A DNA stretch of 64,000 bases, from the NCBI GenBank assembly GCA_017614715.1, contig JAGABI010000067.1:1-64000 (forward strand). The letters are read 5' to 3'. Shown here in pieces: positions 53,454-62,423 of the stretch. Every line of letters begins with the position of its first letter. Positions within the stretch are counted from its first letter, which is position 1. The DNA comes from Bacteroidales bacterium (GTDB taxonomy: Bacteria > Bacteroidota > Bacteroidia > Bacteroidales > UBA932). The notes beneath the pieces were generated by a model. It saw only the letters and a program-made list of their open reading frames with translations, did no database searches and was not told where the DNA came from. A program made the translations under genes and the position numbers.

Positions 53454-54722
53454 CTACAATTTCCATGGAGCGCGCATAGGCTGGTAAACCAGACGGTTGG
53501 CGGCATCGTCATTGATGAATTCCTGCTTTTCGGAGTCGAAGTAGAGGGTGCGGCCAAGCTGCAGCGCCACAGCACCGATGTTGACCAGGGTGCAGCTGCG
53601 GTGGCCGTTGATCTCGTTGAGGGCAAATTTCTTGCGGGTACGTACGCACTCCAGGAAATCGGTCTCCTGAGGCAGCGGATCGGGGAAGTCTGCAAGTTTA
53701 TCCTTCCAACCGGGGATATCGCATACGAAATTGTTGTAAACGTTGCCGTTGGGGCCCTGGATATACGGGGTCTTGGGGTCGCCGAAGTCTTCGCCCCAGA
53801 GGACGATCTGGCAACCGTCGGCATAGGTGTATTTAATCTCGCGCCAGGTACCGGCAGCGTCGTAATGCTGCTGGGGAGCGTCAATCTCAACCTTTACAGG
53901 GCTCTCGTCGTCCTTGCCCAGCAGATACTGGACGGGGTCGAGGTAGTGCTGGCCCATGTCGCCAAGTCCGCCGGCATCGTAGTCCCAATAGCCGCGGAAG
54001 GTGTCGTGGCAGCGGTGCTCGTTATACGGCTTGTAGGGTGCGGGACCCAGCCAGAGGTCGTAATCGAAGTAGCTGGGGATGGGCTGGGGATCAAGATGCT
54101 CCTTACCTACCCAGAAGAACTTCCAGTCAAAACCGGTGTGCTTGGAAACGGTCACTTTGAGGGGCCATCCCAGCAGACCGCTCTGAACGAGCTTCTTCAG
54201 GGGAGCCACCTCTGTGCCGAGGCCGTAGAAGGTATCCTCAAAGCGGAACCAGGTGTTAAGTCGGAAAATGGTGTTGTAGCGCTTCATCGCCTCAACAACT
54301 CTCTTACCCTCGCCAATGGTACGGGTCATGGGCTTTTCACACCATACATCCTTGCCAGCCTTGGCAGCCTCGATGGACATTATTGCATGCCAGTGAGGCG
54401 GGGTGCAGACGTGTACGATATCCACGTTGGGGTCGTTGATCAGGTCCATGAAGTCGTGGTAGCAGGCTACCTGGCCGAATCCGGCCTCTTTGGCCATTTT
54501 CTCGCCCCTGTCCAGACGGGTCTGGTCAACGTCGCAAACTGCAACCAGACGGTCAGGCATGTGGAAGTGGTGGCCGCGGCCGATGCCGCCGAAGCCGATG
54601 ATACCCTTTGTCAGTTGGTCGCTGGGAGCAATGTAACCTTTACCGCCGAGCACGTGGCGCGGCAAGATGGTGAACGCAGCCACAGCCGCTGTTCCCTTGA
54701 GGAATTGTCTTCTGCTTGTCAT
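53454..54722 (-). CDS. Tat-exported Gfo/Idh/MocA family oxidoreductase
   Basis: 422 residues. A clear twin-arginine signal (MTSRRQFLKGTAAVAAF) and a Rossmann domain (GIIGFGGIGRGHHFHM) with KAGKDVWCEKPMTRTIGEGK carrying the EKP motif; the C-terminal part holds the substrate-binding sheet. It is the first gene of the five-gene cluster. With the second oxidoreductase it could cover oxidation and re-reduction at C3 of a sugar. Separated from the next gene by 181 bases that contain the 139-bp element, so the cluster may have two transcription units. Confidence 0.88.
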   Translation of the reverse strand: MTSRRQFLKGTAAVAAFTILPRHVLGGKGYIAPSDQLTKGIIGFGGIGRGHHFHMPDRLVAVCDVDQTRLDRGEKMAKEAGFGQVACYHDFMDLINDPNVDIVHVCTPPHWHAIMSIEAAKAGKDVWCEKPMTRTIGEGKRVVEAMKRYNTIFRLNTWFRFEDTFYGLGTEVAPLKKLVQSGLLGWPLKVTVSKHTGFDWKFFWVGKEHLDPQPIPSYFDYDLWLGPAPYKPYNEHRCHDTFRGYWDYDAGGLGDMGQHYLDPVQYLLGKDDESPVKVEIDAPQQHYDAAGTWREIKYTYADGCQIVLWGEDFGDPKTPYIQGPNGNVYNNFVCDIPGWKDKLADFPDPLPQETDFLECVRTRKKFALNEINGHRSCTLVNIGAVALQLGRTLYFDSEKQEFINDDAANRLVYQPMRAPWKL

Positions 54723-54849
54723 GTCTTTTATTGTTATTTAACTGATATTAAATCTGTTATATGATATTTCGGTCCGTTTTGGTTCAATATCTGTCAAAAT
54801 TAAGCATTTTTCGTGGAAAAATACGCCCCTATAAAGAAAAAAGAGAGGA

Positions 54850-55299
54850 TTATTTCCTCTCCATTTCTCTTCTCAAATCTTTCTCTTTAATGGACTCCCG
54901 CTTGTCAAACTCCCGCTTGCCCCGGGCAAGGGCGATTTCAAGCTTTGCGAACCCCTTGTCGCTTATAAAAATCTTCACTGCGACTATGGTCATCCCCTTC
55001 TCCCGCGTGGAGCGCTGCAGGCGGCGCAGTTCCCGCTTGGTGAGCAGCAGTTTGCGGTCACGCATCGGGTCGTGCCGGTTGTAGCTCCCCCACCAGTACT
55101 CTGCCACGTTCATATTGCGAACATATAACTCACCGCCCACAAAATAGCAGTATGCATCCACAAGGGAGGCCTTCCCGGCCCGGATAGATTTGATCTCGGT
55201 ACCGGAGAGCACAATGCCGGCCGTGAACTTCTCGATGAACTCGTAATCAAAGGAAGCCCGGCGGTTTTTTATTACTATGGTGCTCTTTGCCTTTGGCAT
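54850..55299 (-). CDS. smpB: SsrA-binding protein
   Basis: 149 residues from the ATG at 55299 ([20 protein letters not shown]). A longer frame to 55353 exists, but a perfect -7 element at 55342-55349 rules it out. Family motifs are [41 protein letters not shown] and [20 protein letters not shown]. It brings tmRNA to stalled ribosomes; no tmRNA gene was found in the window. Confidence 0.95.
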   Translation of the reverse strand: MPKAKSTIVIKNRRASFDYEFIEKFTAGIVLSGTEIKSIRAGKASLVDAYCYFVGGELYVRNMNVAEYWWGSYNRHDPMRDRKLLLTKRELRRLQRSTREKGMTIVAVKIFISDKGFAKLEIALARGKREFDKRESIKEKDLRREMERK

Positions 55300-55341
55300 A
55301 ATCCGCTGTCTGTTTTTCGTAGAGATCGTCTTCGACGTCCG

Positions 55342-55349
55342 CAAATATA
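55342..55349 (-). promoter_or_regulatory. -7 element of smpB
   Basis: TATATTTG on the minus strand, full consensus, 42 bases before the preferred start codon. No clear -33 box. Confidence 0.5.
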
Positions 55350-55373
55350 GCATAAAAAACGTACCTTCGCAGT

Positions 55374-56240
55374 ATGTTCGAGGAATACGATATCGTTTGC
55401 GTGCTGGGGCCCACCGCCTCCGGAAAGACCCGCTACGCTGTTGACCTGGCCCGCAGGATGGGGGCGGAGATACTCTCTGCCGACTCGCGTCAGGTTTACC
55501 GCGGGATGGATATCGGCACCGGAAAGGACCTCGATGAATACGGCGATGTCCCCTACCACCTGATTGACATAGTAGATGCCGGCACCAAATACGACATCTA
55601 CCAGTACCAGCGCGATTTTGAGCGGGCCTACCGCGACATTATCCAGCGGGGCAAAAGGGCGATAATCTGCGGTGGGAGCGGCCTTTACATAGAGGCGGCC
55701 TGCTGCGGCTACTCCCTGCCCGACGTCCCCGCCGACCCCGCCTTGCGGGCAGAGCTTGAAAAGTATGATGATGAGACCCTTATAGCGCGCCTGGCCAGTC
55801 TCAAGACGCTCCACAACCACACTGACTACGACACCCGTCGCAGGCTGATCCGCGCCCTGGAAATCGCAATCTGGGAGAGTACCCACCCGGTGGAGCGGAG
55901 CGACTATCTCCCCAAAAAAACAAAATTCATCGGGATCAATGTCTCACGGGAAGAGCGGCGCGCTCGCATTGACCGCCGCCTGGACGAGCGCCTTGATGCT
56001 GGGATGATAGATGAGGTCAAACGGCTTCTGGACAGCGGCATTGCCCCGGAGGACCTGATTTATTACGGCCTGGAATACAAGTTCGTGACCCGCTACCTGA
56101 TTGGCGAGCTCACTTATGAAGAGATGAAAAGCGGCCTCAAGACCGCTATTCATCAATTTGCGAAACGCCAGATGACCTGGTTCCGCGGTATGGAGAGGAG
56201 GGGTATAGAGATCGAATGGGTGGACCCTATACGGTCATAA
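55374..56240 (+). CDS. miaA: tRNA dimethylallyltransferase
   Basis: 288 residues. P-loop GPTASGKT (12-19), then [18 protein letters not shown], the GGSGLYIEA substrate loop, and a C-terminal [13 protein letters not shown]. It adds the isopentenyl group to A37 of tRNAs that read U-starting codons. It converges with frr, the two coding ends overlapping by 14 bases. Confidence 0.94.
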   Translation: MFEEYDIVCVLGPTASGKTRYAVDLARRMGAEILSADSRQVYRGMDIGTGKDLDEYGDVPYHLIDIVDAGTKYDIYQYQRDFERAYRDIIQRGKRAIICGGSGLYIEAACCGYSLPDVPADPALRAELEKYDDETLIARLASLKTLHNHTDYDTRRRLIRALEIAIWESTHPVERSDYLPKKTKFIGINVSREERRARIDRRLDERLDAGMIDEVKRLLDSGIAPEDLIYYGLEYKFVTRYLIGELTYEEMKSGLKTAIHQFAKRQMTWFRGMERRGIEIEWVDPIRS

Positions 56241-56790
56241 TCTCCTTCTCTTTGGCATCCAGAACCTCATCGACTTTTTTAACAAACTTGTCGGTGAACT
56301 TCTGAACCTTCTCCTCGTCGTCTTTCTCCACATCTTCCGGCAGACCCTCTTTCTGCAATTTCTTGAGGGACTCCATAGCCTCGCGGCGGGCGTTGCGCAC
56401 GCTCACCTTTGCAGTTTCACCGGCAGTGCGGGCCTTCTTGACCAGCTCGCGACGACGCTCCTCTGTGAGCGCGGGGACATTGATGCGGATAACCTCGCCG
56501 TTATTCTGGGGGGTGAAGCCCAGGTTGGCGTCCATGATAGCCTTCTCAATGGTGTGGATCATGCTCTTGTCCCAAGGCTGGATAAGCATGGTCTTGGCAT
56601 CGGGAGTAGTTATGTTGGACATCTGGGGCAGCGGGGTGGCGGCTCCGTAGTAATTAACAATCACAGAAGCAAAAACCTCGGGGTTGGCCTTGCCTGCCCG
56701 GTAGGTTTTAAGCTCTTCCTGGAGATGCGTCACCGCATCCTCCATCTTGAGTTCCGCAAACTCAAGAACTTCTTTTGCTTTCTCAATCAT
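56227..56790 (-). CDS. frr: Ribosome recycling factor
   Basis: 187 residues, tRNA-mimic shape, with LKTYRAGKANPEVFASVIVN, YYGAATPLPQMSNIT, NLGFTPQNNGEVIRINVP and the RRELVKKARTAGETAKVSVRN helix. It splits the post-termination ribosome with EF-G. It is 18 bases downstream of pyrH, the usual pairing. Confidence 0.96.
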   Translation of the reverse strand: MIEKAKEVLEFAELKMEDAVTHLQEELKTYRAGKANPEVFASVIVNYYGAATPLPQMSNITTPDAKTMLIQPWDKSMIHTIEKAIMDANLGFTPQNNGEVIRINVPALTEERRRELVKKARTAGETAKVSVRNARREAMESLKKLQKEGLPEDVEKDDEEKVQKFTDKFVKKVDEVLDAKEKEIMTV

Positions 56791-56808
56791 ATCTGAAACT
56801 TTTAAAAA

Positions 56809-57519
56809 TTATCCATTACTAACCACCGTGCCGAGATCCTTGCCCGCCACGATTCCTTCCAGCGTACCCTCATCCTCCATCTTAAACACAACGATGGGGA
56901 TGTCGTTCTCGCGGCAAAGGGTAAACGCTGTGGCGTCCATCACTTTCAAATTGTCTGCCAAAGCCTTTTCAAAGGTGAGGGTATGATATTTCCGGGCATC
57001 GGGGTTCTTCATGGGGTCGCTGTCGTACACGCCATCTACCTTTGTCCCCTTGAGCAGCGCGTCCGCGCCGATTTCACAGGCACGCAGGGCTGCTGCTGAG
57101 TCGGTGGTAAAGAAGGGGTTTCCGGTGCCGCCGGCGATTATTGCCACGCCGCCGTTCTTCATTACCTCGACCGCCTCGTCGCGCACATAATATTTGCACA
57201 TAGGCTCTACGCGGGTGCTGGAGAAAACCTCTGCGGGCACCCCCTCCGCCTTGATGAACAGCGAAAGGCCGATGGAATTGATGATGGTGGCGAGCATGCC
57301 CATCTGGTCGCCGCGAACCCGCTCAAAACCGGCCCCGGCACCCTGCAGGCCGCGGAAAATATTACCGCCGCCGACCACAATCGCCACCTGGGCGCCGCTC
57401 TTTGCCACTGCGGCTATCTGACGTGCGAACGTTGCTATAGTTGCCTCGTCCAAACCCTTCCCGGAGGCTCCTGCAAGGGCCTCTCCGCTGAGTTTGAGAA
57501 GAATCCTGTTGTATTTCAT
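56809..57519 (-). CDS. pyrH: UMP kinase
   Basis: 236 residues from the ATG at 57519 (MKYNRILLKLSGEAL); an ATG 15 bases earlier (MKNQAMKY) is possible. Amino-acid-kinase motifs KLSGEALAG, VAIVVGGGNIFRGLQG, IIAGGTGNPFFTTDSAA and ATAFTLCRENDIPI are clear. It phosphorylates UMP to UDP. A good promoter lies just upstream at 57546-57577, shared with frr. Confidence 0.95.
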   Translation of the reverse strand: MKYNRILLKLSGEALAGASGKGLDEATIATFARQIAAVAKSGAQVAIVVGGGNIFRGLQGAGAGFERVRGDQMGMLATIINSIGLSLFIKAEGVPAEVFSSTRVEPMCKYYVRDEAVEVMKNGGVAIIAGGTGNPFFTTDSAAALRACEIGADALLKGTKVDGVYDSDPMKNPDARKYHTLTFEKALADNLKVMDATAFTLCRENDIPIVVFKMEDEGTLEGIVAGKDLGTVVSNG

Positions 57520-57545
57520 AGCTTGGTTTTTCAATTAAATTCTAA

Positions 57546-57577
57546 CAAAAGTATTCAAAGATTATGTTATTTACAAC
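57546..57577 (-). promoter_or_regulatory. Promoter of pyrH-frr
   Basis: On the minus strand GTTG (57574-57577), 20 bases, TACTTTTG (57546-57553). The -7 box is perfect. It lies 27 bases before the preferred pyrH start. Confidence 0.6.
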
Positions 57578-57585
57578 TTTAGGGT

Positions 57586-57593
57586 TAACTTTG
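57586..57593 (+). promoter_or_regulatory. -7 element of the cytochrome b gene
   Basis: TAACTTTG, a full -7 match, about 37 bases before the ATG at 57630. The in-frame ATG at 57564 is upstream of this box, which supports 57630 as the start. The -33 region is weak. Confidence 0.5.
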
Positions 57594-57629
57594 CACCACT
57601 TAAAGGAAAAAGAAACAAAAATCATAACT

Positions 57630-58295
57630 ATGGCAAAACTCTTCACATCTTCTATCGGCAAAAAGCTCATTATGAGCGTCACCGGTCTGTTTATGATTCT
57701 CTTCCTGACCATGCACATGGTGCTTAACTTCACCAGCGTGTTCAGCGCAGAGACTTTCAAGGCTGTGTGCGATTTTATGGCGCTTCCGATTGTGACCATC
57801 ATGGTCCCCGTCCTTGCCGCAGGCTTTATCTTCCACATTATCTACGCCTTCGTACTTGAAATCGGGAACATGAAGGCACGCGGCGGTGTCAAGAGATATG
57901 AAGTTTCCAATAAGGCGGCTACCGATTCATGGGCTGCCCGCAATATGATCTGGCTGGGCATCATCGTGCTTTGCGGCCTCTGCCTCCATCTCACCCACTT
58001 CTGGGCAGACATGCAGCTGGCCGACCTCACCGGCGGTAAGGCTGCCGACCCCAACATGCTGCTGGGTCAGACATTCGGCTCCTGGTGCATCACCATCATC
58101 TATCTGATATGGTTCTTTGCCCTCTGGATGCACCTCACCCACGGTTTCTGGAGCGCTTTCCAGACCATCGGCTGGAGCAACAACGCATGGTACAAGCGTA
58201 CCAAAGTCATCGGCATTATCTATGCTACCCTGCTTATGGGCGGTTTTGCAGTCACTGCAATTGTTGCCTGCCTGAAAGCAAACGGCCTATTATAA
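57630..58295 (+). CDS. sdhC: Succinate dehydrogenase/fumarate reductase cytochrome b subunit
   Basis: 221 residues with five membrane spans. The start MAKLFTSSIGKKLIMSVTG is characteristic of the Bacteroidota type. Histidines in LTMHMVLNF, FHIIYAF, LHLTHFW and MHLTHGFWSAFQ are the likely ligands of the two haems. It anchors the flavoprotein and iron-sulfur subunits and passes electrons to or from quinone. Normally sdhA and sdhB follow at once; here hemW on the other strand follows, so the gene stands alone. Confidence 0.92.
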   Translation: MAKLFTSSIGKKLIMSVTGLFMILFLTMHMVLNFTSVFSAETFKAVCDFMALPIVTIMVPVLAAGFIFHIIYAFVLEIGNMKARGGVKRYEVSNKAATDSWAARNMIWLGIIVLCGLCLHLTHFWADMQLADLTGGKAADPNMLLGQTFGSWCITIIYLIWFFALWMHLTHGFWSAFQTIGWSNNAWYKRTKVIGIIYATLLMGGFAVTAIVACLKANGLL

Positions 58296-58379
58296 CGGGC
58301 GCTGCCCGCACCCGCCGCTCCGCTCTGGCTATTCTGTAGGCCTACCCGCGCGAGCTACGCTATCGGCTGATGCCGATTG

Positions 58380-59468
58380 TTAACACAGGTACTTCTCTAT
58401 TATAGAGTCACAGATAAAAAATTTATCGCGGGGGATGCGCAAGCAATCCCCCGCTTTTTCTAATACCCCCTGGTCACTGATCAGGGATTTCTCCACGCCG
58501 CGGGCGGTACGGAGGCCAAGCATTATCTGTTCGTTGTAGATATCGCGCTCTGAGAGAGTTTCTCCGCCGCCGGGAGGAAGAATGCCCGATTGAAGCGCGG
58601 TGCAATATTCTTCCACAGAAGGATTGTTCCAACGCCGGCTTGCGTTGCCGTCAAAAGAATGTGCGGCAGGGCCCAGCCCAAGATATGCGGTGCGGTCCCA
58701 GTATGCACTGTTATGGCGCGAATGGCGGCCCGGGCGACAGAAGCTTGACACTTCATATTGCTCGTAACCCGCCCCCTGCAACTCTTCCTGCAGCATGGCG
58801 TATTGGCGCGCACATGTTTCATCGTCTGGCTCTACATACTTCCCCTGAGCCGCCAGTTCCGCCAGTGTGCTCTCCGAATCTAAGCTCATCTGGTAGGCGG
58901 AGATGTGTTCCGGAGCAAGCCCTGTGGCCCGCTTCAGGGTATCGAGCCACTGCCCTTCTTCCAGGCCGGCGAAGCCGAATATCAGGTCGATGGAGATGTT
59001 GTCAAAGTCCGCCTCGCGCAACTTTTTGAACGCGGATATGGCGGTGGCGGCGTTATGGCGACGGTTCATCCATCTAAGATGCCGGTCGCAAAACGACTGC
59101 ACCCCCATACTGATCCTGTTCACGCCTATCTCCTTCAAGGCGGGCAGCAGACCGCTGCATGTTACCACATCCTCCGGATTGACCTCAACGGTGAACTCTT
59201 CCACTGCGTCAAGGTCAAAACCGGCCGCAAGCATGTCATGGATGGTCCGGAACTCGTCCGGGGAGAGCAGCGACGGGGTCCCGCCGCCAAAGTAGATGGT
59301 CTTTGCCCCCCCATGACCCGCGAGGTATCCGCGCCGGAGGGCTATTTCACGGCCAAGAGCCTCGATATAACGGGTATGCGACCCCTGCCGGGGGCACACC
59401 TCGGAATAGAATCCGCAATAAGTGCAGAAAGAGGCACAAAACGGGATATGGAGATATATCCCGGCCAA
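58380..59468 (-). CDS. hemW: Radical SAM heme chaperone HemW
   Basis: 362 residues. YLHIPFCASFCTYCGF carries the radical-SAM CxxxCxxC (C11, C15, C18), followed by TIYFGGGTPSLLSPDE and RISMGVQSF; the C-terminal HemW domain ends the protein. It inserts haem into respiratory proteins. The start codon is TTG at 59468: it gives the standard MAGIYLHIPFC and lies two bases after the upstream stop. No ATG fits. A cytochrome gene lies next to it, but on the opposite strand. Confidence 0.92.
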   Translation of the reverse strand: MAGIYLHIPFCASFCTYCGFYSEVCPRQGSHTRYIEALGREIALRRGYLAGHGGAKTIYFGGGTPSLLSPDEFRTIHDMLAAGFDLDAVEEFTVEVNPEDVVTCSGLLPALKEIGVNRISMGVQSFCDRHLRWMNRRHNAATAISAFKKLREADFDNISIDLIFGFAGLEEGQWLDTLKRATGLAPEHISAYQMSLDSESTLAELAAQGKYVEPDDETCARQYAMLQEELQGAGYEQYEVSSFCRPGRHSRHNSAYWDRTAYLGLGPAAHSFDGNASRRWNNPSVEEYCTALQSGILPPGGGETLSERDIYNEQIMLGLRTARGVEKSLISDQGVLEKAGDCLRIPRDKFFICDSIIEKYLC

Positions 59469-59470
59469 AA

Positions 59471-60337
59471 CTATCTCAGGATAAGGTCTGCGCTGCCCAA
59501 CTTGCCGTCGGCACTGTAAACGTCAACAGAATATGTACCCTTGGTAAAGTTGCCGTCGCCGGAGAAGTAGATGCTCATCTCAACCTCGCTCCCCTGGTAG
59601 TCGACCTCGCGGGATGCACTGCAAACCATCTGCTCGCCGCCGGCGGTGAACATCTTCTGGTCTCCGGAGGTCATCAGGATGCCGTCGGGACCCTTGACGC
59701 GAATATAGACGCGCCTGTACCCCGTCTTGGCGAGGGCATTTTCTATCAAGCAGAGGTCGGTGCGAAGCTTGACCACACGGCTGCTGCGGTCGGTTGCGCT
59801 GCCGCTGCCGTTGATGCCGACCAGCGCTATGCCGCGGGCCTTGAGCACACTTCCCTTGGAAACCTGTTTCTCCAGGTTGTCGGTGGTATTGCGCAGTTCA
59901 TCATATTTCTTGCGGCTGGCGTCGGCCTCCTTCTTGGCGTTGGTAGCCTCCTCGCGCAAGGTGCTGTTCAGGTTATTGAGAGAGTCTATCTGAACTATGT
60001 AGTGCTTCATTATGGAGCGCATCGTACCCAGCTCATTCTCATACTTCTTGATCTGGGCGCGGTTGGTGGCCTCGGTCTTCTTCAGGCGCTCAATCATCTG
60101 GTCTACCTTCTCGCGCTCCACCGCCAGCGAGTCGGAGAGCATGGTGCTGTTGGTCTGCAATGAGTCATAGTCACTGCGGAGGGCTATCATCTGCTCTGTA
60201 AGGTCGGCCTTCTCTACCTTGAGCTGGGTCACGATCTTGTTGTTGTTGATCCAGATAATCACCAGGGCTATCAACAGCATCGCCGCCACCATACCCAGGG
60301 CGATTATTATTTTTCTTAATTTCTCGGCCGTTTCCAT
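59471..60337 (-). CDS. Membrane-anchored coiled-coil protein
   Basis: 288 residues from the ATG at 60337 (METAEKLRKIIIALG); frames further upstream run into the neighbouring promoter. One membrane span (VAAMLLIALVIIWI) near the N-terminus, a coiled coil of roughly 130 residues (MIALRSDYDSLQTNS ... LREEATNAKKEADASRKKYD), and a C-terminal beta-rich domain (YRRVYIRVKGPDGILMTSGD, MSIYFSGDGNFTKGTYSVDV). Similar proteins occur widely in Bacteroidales without known function; an envelope role is likely. The stop is two bases before hemW. Confidence 0.7.
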   Translation of the reverse strand: METAEKLRKIIIALGMVAAMLLIALVIIWINNNKIVTQLKVEKADLTEQMIALRSDYDSLQTNSTMLSDSLAVEREKVDQMIERLKKTEATNRAQIKKYENELGTMRSIMKHYIVQIDSLNNLNSTLREEATNAKKEADASRKKYDELRNTTDNLEKQVSKGSVLKARGIALVGINGSGSATDRSSRVVKLRTDLCLIENALAKTGYRRVYIRVKGPDGILMTSGDQKMFTAGGEQMVCSASREVDYQGSEVEMSIYFSGDGNFTKGTYSVDVYSADGKLGSADLILR

Positions 60338-60373
60338 ATGCTCAAGTATTATGTTATTTGATACAAAAATAGT

Positions 60374-60381
60374 TAAATTTG
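60374..60381 (+). promoter_or_regulatory. -7 element of the small membrane protein gene
   Basis: TAAATTTG at 60374-60381, full consensus, 23 bases before the ATG at 60405. It supports that start over open frames further upstream. Confidence 0.5.
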
Positions 60382-60404
60382 CAATAATCAAACCATTTAG
60401 TCTT

Positions 60405-60890
60405 ATGAAATACCTTATTCGTTCGCTGAAATACCTGTTGTACTTTGTTATAATTTTTTTCCTGTGCCTGGTGATTGTGAGTGTTTTCTCACACCAGAGC
60501 CTCGCCAACATTCCGGCGCTTTTCAAAGAGGGCTCCATGCTCCCCATCTGCCTCATATTCCTTGGGGTTGCTGCGCTTTACCCCGCCGTGGGCTACCGCA
60601 AGGGGCGCCTGAACCTGGACGGCGAATGGAAAGAATATCGCAGCGCCGTGGTGGAGACAATGGAGGGAGCCGGCTACCAGCTGATTAGCGAAGACGACAA
60701 CAAGATGGTCTGGCGCAGCACCCGGCCGCTGATCCGCCTCACCCGTATGTGGGAAGACACCATCACCTTCGAACGGCAGGAGAGCGACCCTTATCTGGTG
60801 CTGGTGGACGGCCCCAGCCGCGATACCTTCCGCATTGTGGGGGCCGTGTATTACAACTATAGAATGTCCCACCCCCAAAGCGAAGAATAG
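60405..60890 (+). CDS. Conserved small membrane protein
   Basis: 161 residues. Two membrane spans (YLLYFVIIFFLCLVIVSVF and MLPICLIFLGVAALYPAVGY) are followed by a soluble domain of about 95 residues (EYRSAVVETMEGAGYQLISE, DTITFERQESDPYLVLVDGP) that may fold as a small alpha/beta unit. I do not recognise a named family. It ends one base before the DUF2007 gene, with which it must be co-expressed. Confidence 0.7.
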   Translation: MKYLIRSLKYLLYFVIIFFLCLVIVSVFSHQSLANIPALFKEGSMLPICLIFLGVAALYPAVGYRKGRLNLDGEWKEYRSAVVETMEGAGYQLISEDDNKMVWRSTRPLIRLTRMWEDTITFERQESDPYLVLVDGPSRDTFRIVGAVYYNYRMSHPQSEE

Positions 60891-61109
60891 ATGAAAACCG
60901 TCAAGTATTACGCCAATGACGTAGAGGCCCAGATGGACCGCTCCCTGCTGGAGGCGGAGGGCATCACAAGCAACGTTCTCAACGAGAATATGAATTACGC
61001 GGGTTATTTTGCCGGCAGCAATTTTGATATCCAGCTGGTGGTTGCGGACGAGGACTACGACCTGGCCATCAAGATTCTGGCCGCTCCCCCGGAGCCTATC
61101 GAAGAATAG
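60891..61109 (+). CDS. DUF2007 family protein (putative signal-transducing)
   Basis: 72 residues. VKYYANDVEAQMDRSLLEAE, GITSNVLNEN and the C-terminal VVADEDYDLAIKILA match the DUF2007 fold, a small ferredoxin-like domain resembling GlnB. The exact function is unknown. Directly adjacent to the membrane protein gene. Confidence 0.82.
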   Translation: MKTVKYYANDVEAQMDRSLLEAEGITSNVLNENMNYAGYFAGSNFDIQLVVADEDYDLAIKILAAPPEPIEE

Positions 61110-61124
61110 TTTACATGCCCGTCG

Positions 61125-61757
61125 CTAAGGCTGCAACTCCTCAATAAGAGAAGCCGCTACGGAGAGCTGGGCGTAAAAGTCTGCACCAAAGGCGGCGATG
61201 ATGGGCTCTTTCAGGAACTTATATACTTTGATCCCTTCGCGGCGTCCCTTCTTAAATGCACACTTGCAGAGATTCCAGCGGTGAAGGTTCAGCGCCTTGC
61301 TCCCGTCGGAGAAGGTTACAACCCGTATCGGATAGAGGCGGCAGGAGATTGGTTTGACGAAATCGCACTTGCCATTGATATGTGCCCTCTCCACTGCACA
61401 CAGGCAATTCCCCCCCTCAAAAAAAGTGAACGCGCAAGGTTTGTCCGGATTCTCACAAAGGGTCTTGTTGCCGGCTGCGGCACGCTCGGCGGGCGTCATC
61501 TCCATCAGCGGCGTCACCATATCGCCGTCGCCATCAATCTCAAAAAGACCTTTTGCAGCAACGCACTTTCGTCCGCAGTCTGTCATTATCGGGCTGAATG
61601 CAGGCCAGGCCCTCTCCAAAGCCCCCTCTTCACCTTTTTCCAGCGGCGCTCCGCTCTCCCCAATCACGCAGCACGCCCCCATGCACACGGCATAATCGCA
61701 CGCAAAGTACTCTGTGAGAATCTCGTCGGAGATCAGGATGTCGTCTATAGAGATCAT
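61125..61757 (-). CDS. DUF3109 family cysteine-rich protein
   Basis: 210 residues. Many conserved cysteines in YAVCMGACCVIGESGAPL, MTDCGRKCVA, KPCAFTFFEGGNCLCAVERA, CDFVKPISCRLYPIR and LCKCAFKKGR suggest metal or iron-sulfur binding, as in YkgJ-type proteins. DUF3109 is common in Bacteroidota, function unknown. It is 8 bases downstream of the cytidylate-kinase-like gene. Confidence 0.85.
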   Translation of the reverse strand: MISIDDILISDEILTEYFACDYAVCMGACCVIGESGAPLEKGEEGALERAWPAFSPIMTDCGRKCVAAKGLFEIDGDGDMVTPLMEMTPAERAAAGNKTLCENPDKPCAFTFFEGGNCLCAVERAHINGKCDFVKPISCRLYPIRVVTFSDGSKALNLHRWNLCKCAFKKGRREGIKVYKFLKEPIIAAFGADFYAQLSVAASLIEELQP

Positions 61758-61765
61758 CTATTCTC

Positions 61766-62419
61766 TCAGCGGCTGATATACGACATGATAATGTCGGCAA
61801 GGGCATCTTCGCTGTGGTCGTCGGCATTCAGTACAACATCGTAGTTGCGCAGGTCATAGCGGCTCACCCCGGCATAGCGCTTCACATAATTCTCCCGTGC
61901 GCTGTCAAGCTTGTTGATTATCTCAGCTGCCTCTGCTTCAGAGATGCCCTGCCTGGACATGACCCGCTGGATGCGATGCTGCATTGATGCGGCGATGAAT
62001 ACATTCAACTTGTTGGGATGATTCTTGAAAACATAGAAGCCAGAACGCCCGGCCACAACACAGGAGCCGATTGCCGCAAAACTTCTAAGAATCTCCACCT
62101 CAGCTTTGAAAAGATCGTCGGTGGTGACAGCGGAACCTATCTCCTTGCTGTATCTTGAATTGAAGCCCAATGCATCCATGGTGGGCATCGGGGATACTTT
62201 AGATACAATATCGGCAAGCCAGCCCTTCTTTTCTCCTTTAAGACGCTCAATCTCATCTGCGCTGAGATTGAACTTTTTCTCAAGCGCTTCCAGCAGGAAT
62301 TTATCGCAATAGCGGGCGCCCAGTCTTTCTGCCAGTATGGCGCCGACAGTATGGCCGCCGGAGCCAACCTCACGGCTGATGGTAATGACAAAAGGGTTAT
62401 TTGTATTCATAATGCTCAA
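61766..62419 (-). CDS. Cytidylate kinase-like protein
   Basis: 217 residues. A modified P-loop in ITISREVGSGGHTVGAILAE, followed by LGARYCDKFLLEAL, VVAGRSGFYVFKNHPNKLNV and RYDLRNYDVVLNAD. It belongs to the cytidylate-kinase-like family (AAK-type P-loop kinases) and not to the main Cmk; the substrate is unsettled. It lies 4 bases after trmB. Confidence 0.85.
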   Translation of the reverse strand: MSIMNTNNPFVITISREVGSGGHTVGAILAERLGARYCDKFLLEALEKKFNLSADEIERLKGEKKGWLADIVSKVSPMPTMDALGFNSRYSKEIGSAVTTDDLFKAEVEILRSFAAIGSCVVAGRSGFYVFKNHPNKLNVFIAASMQHRIQRVMSRQGISEAEAAEIINKLDSARENYVKRYAGVSRYDLRNYDVVLNADDHSEDALADIIMSYISR

Positions 62420-62423
62420 TATT

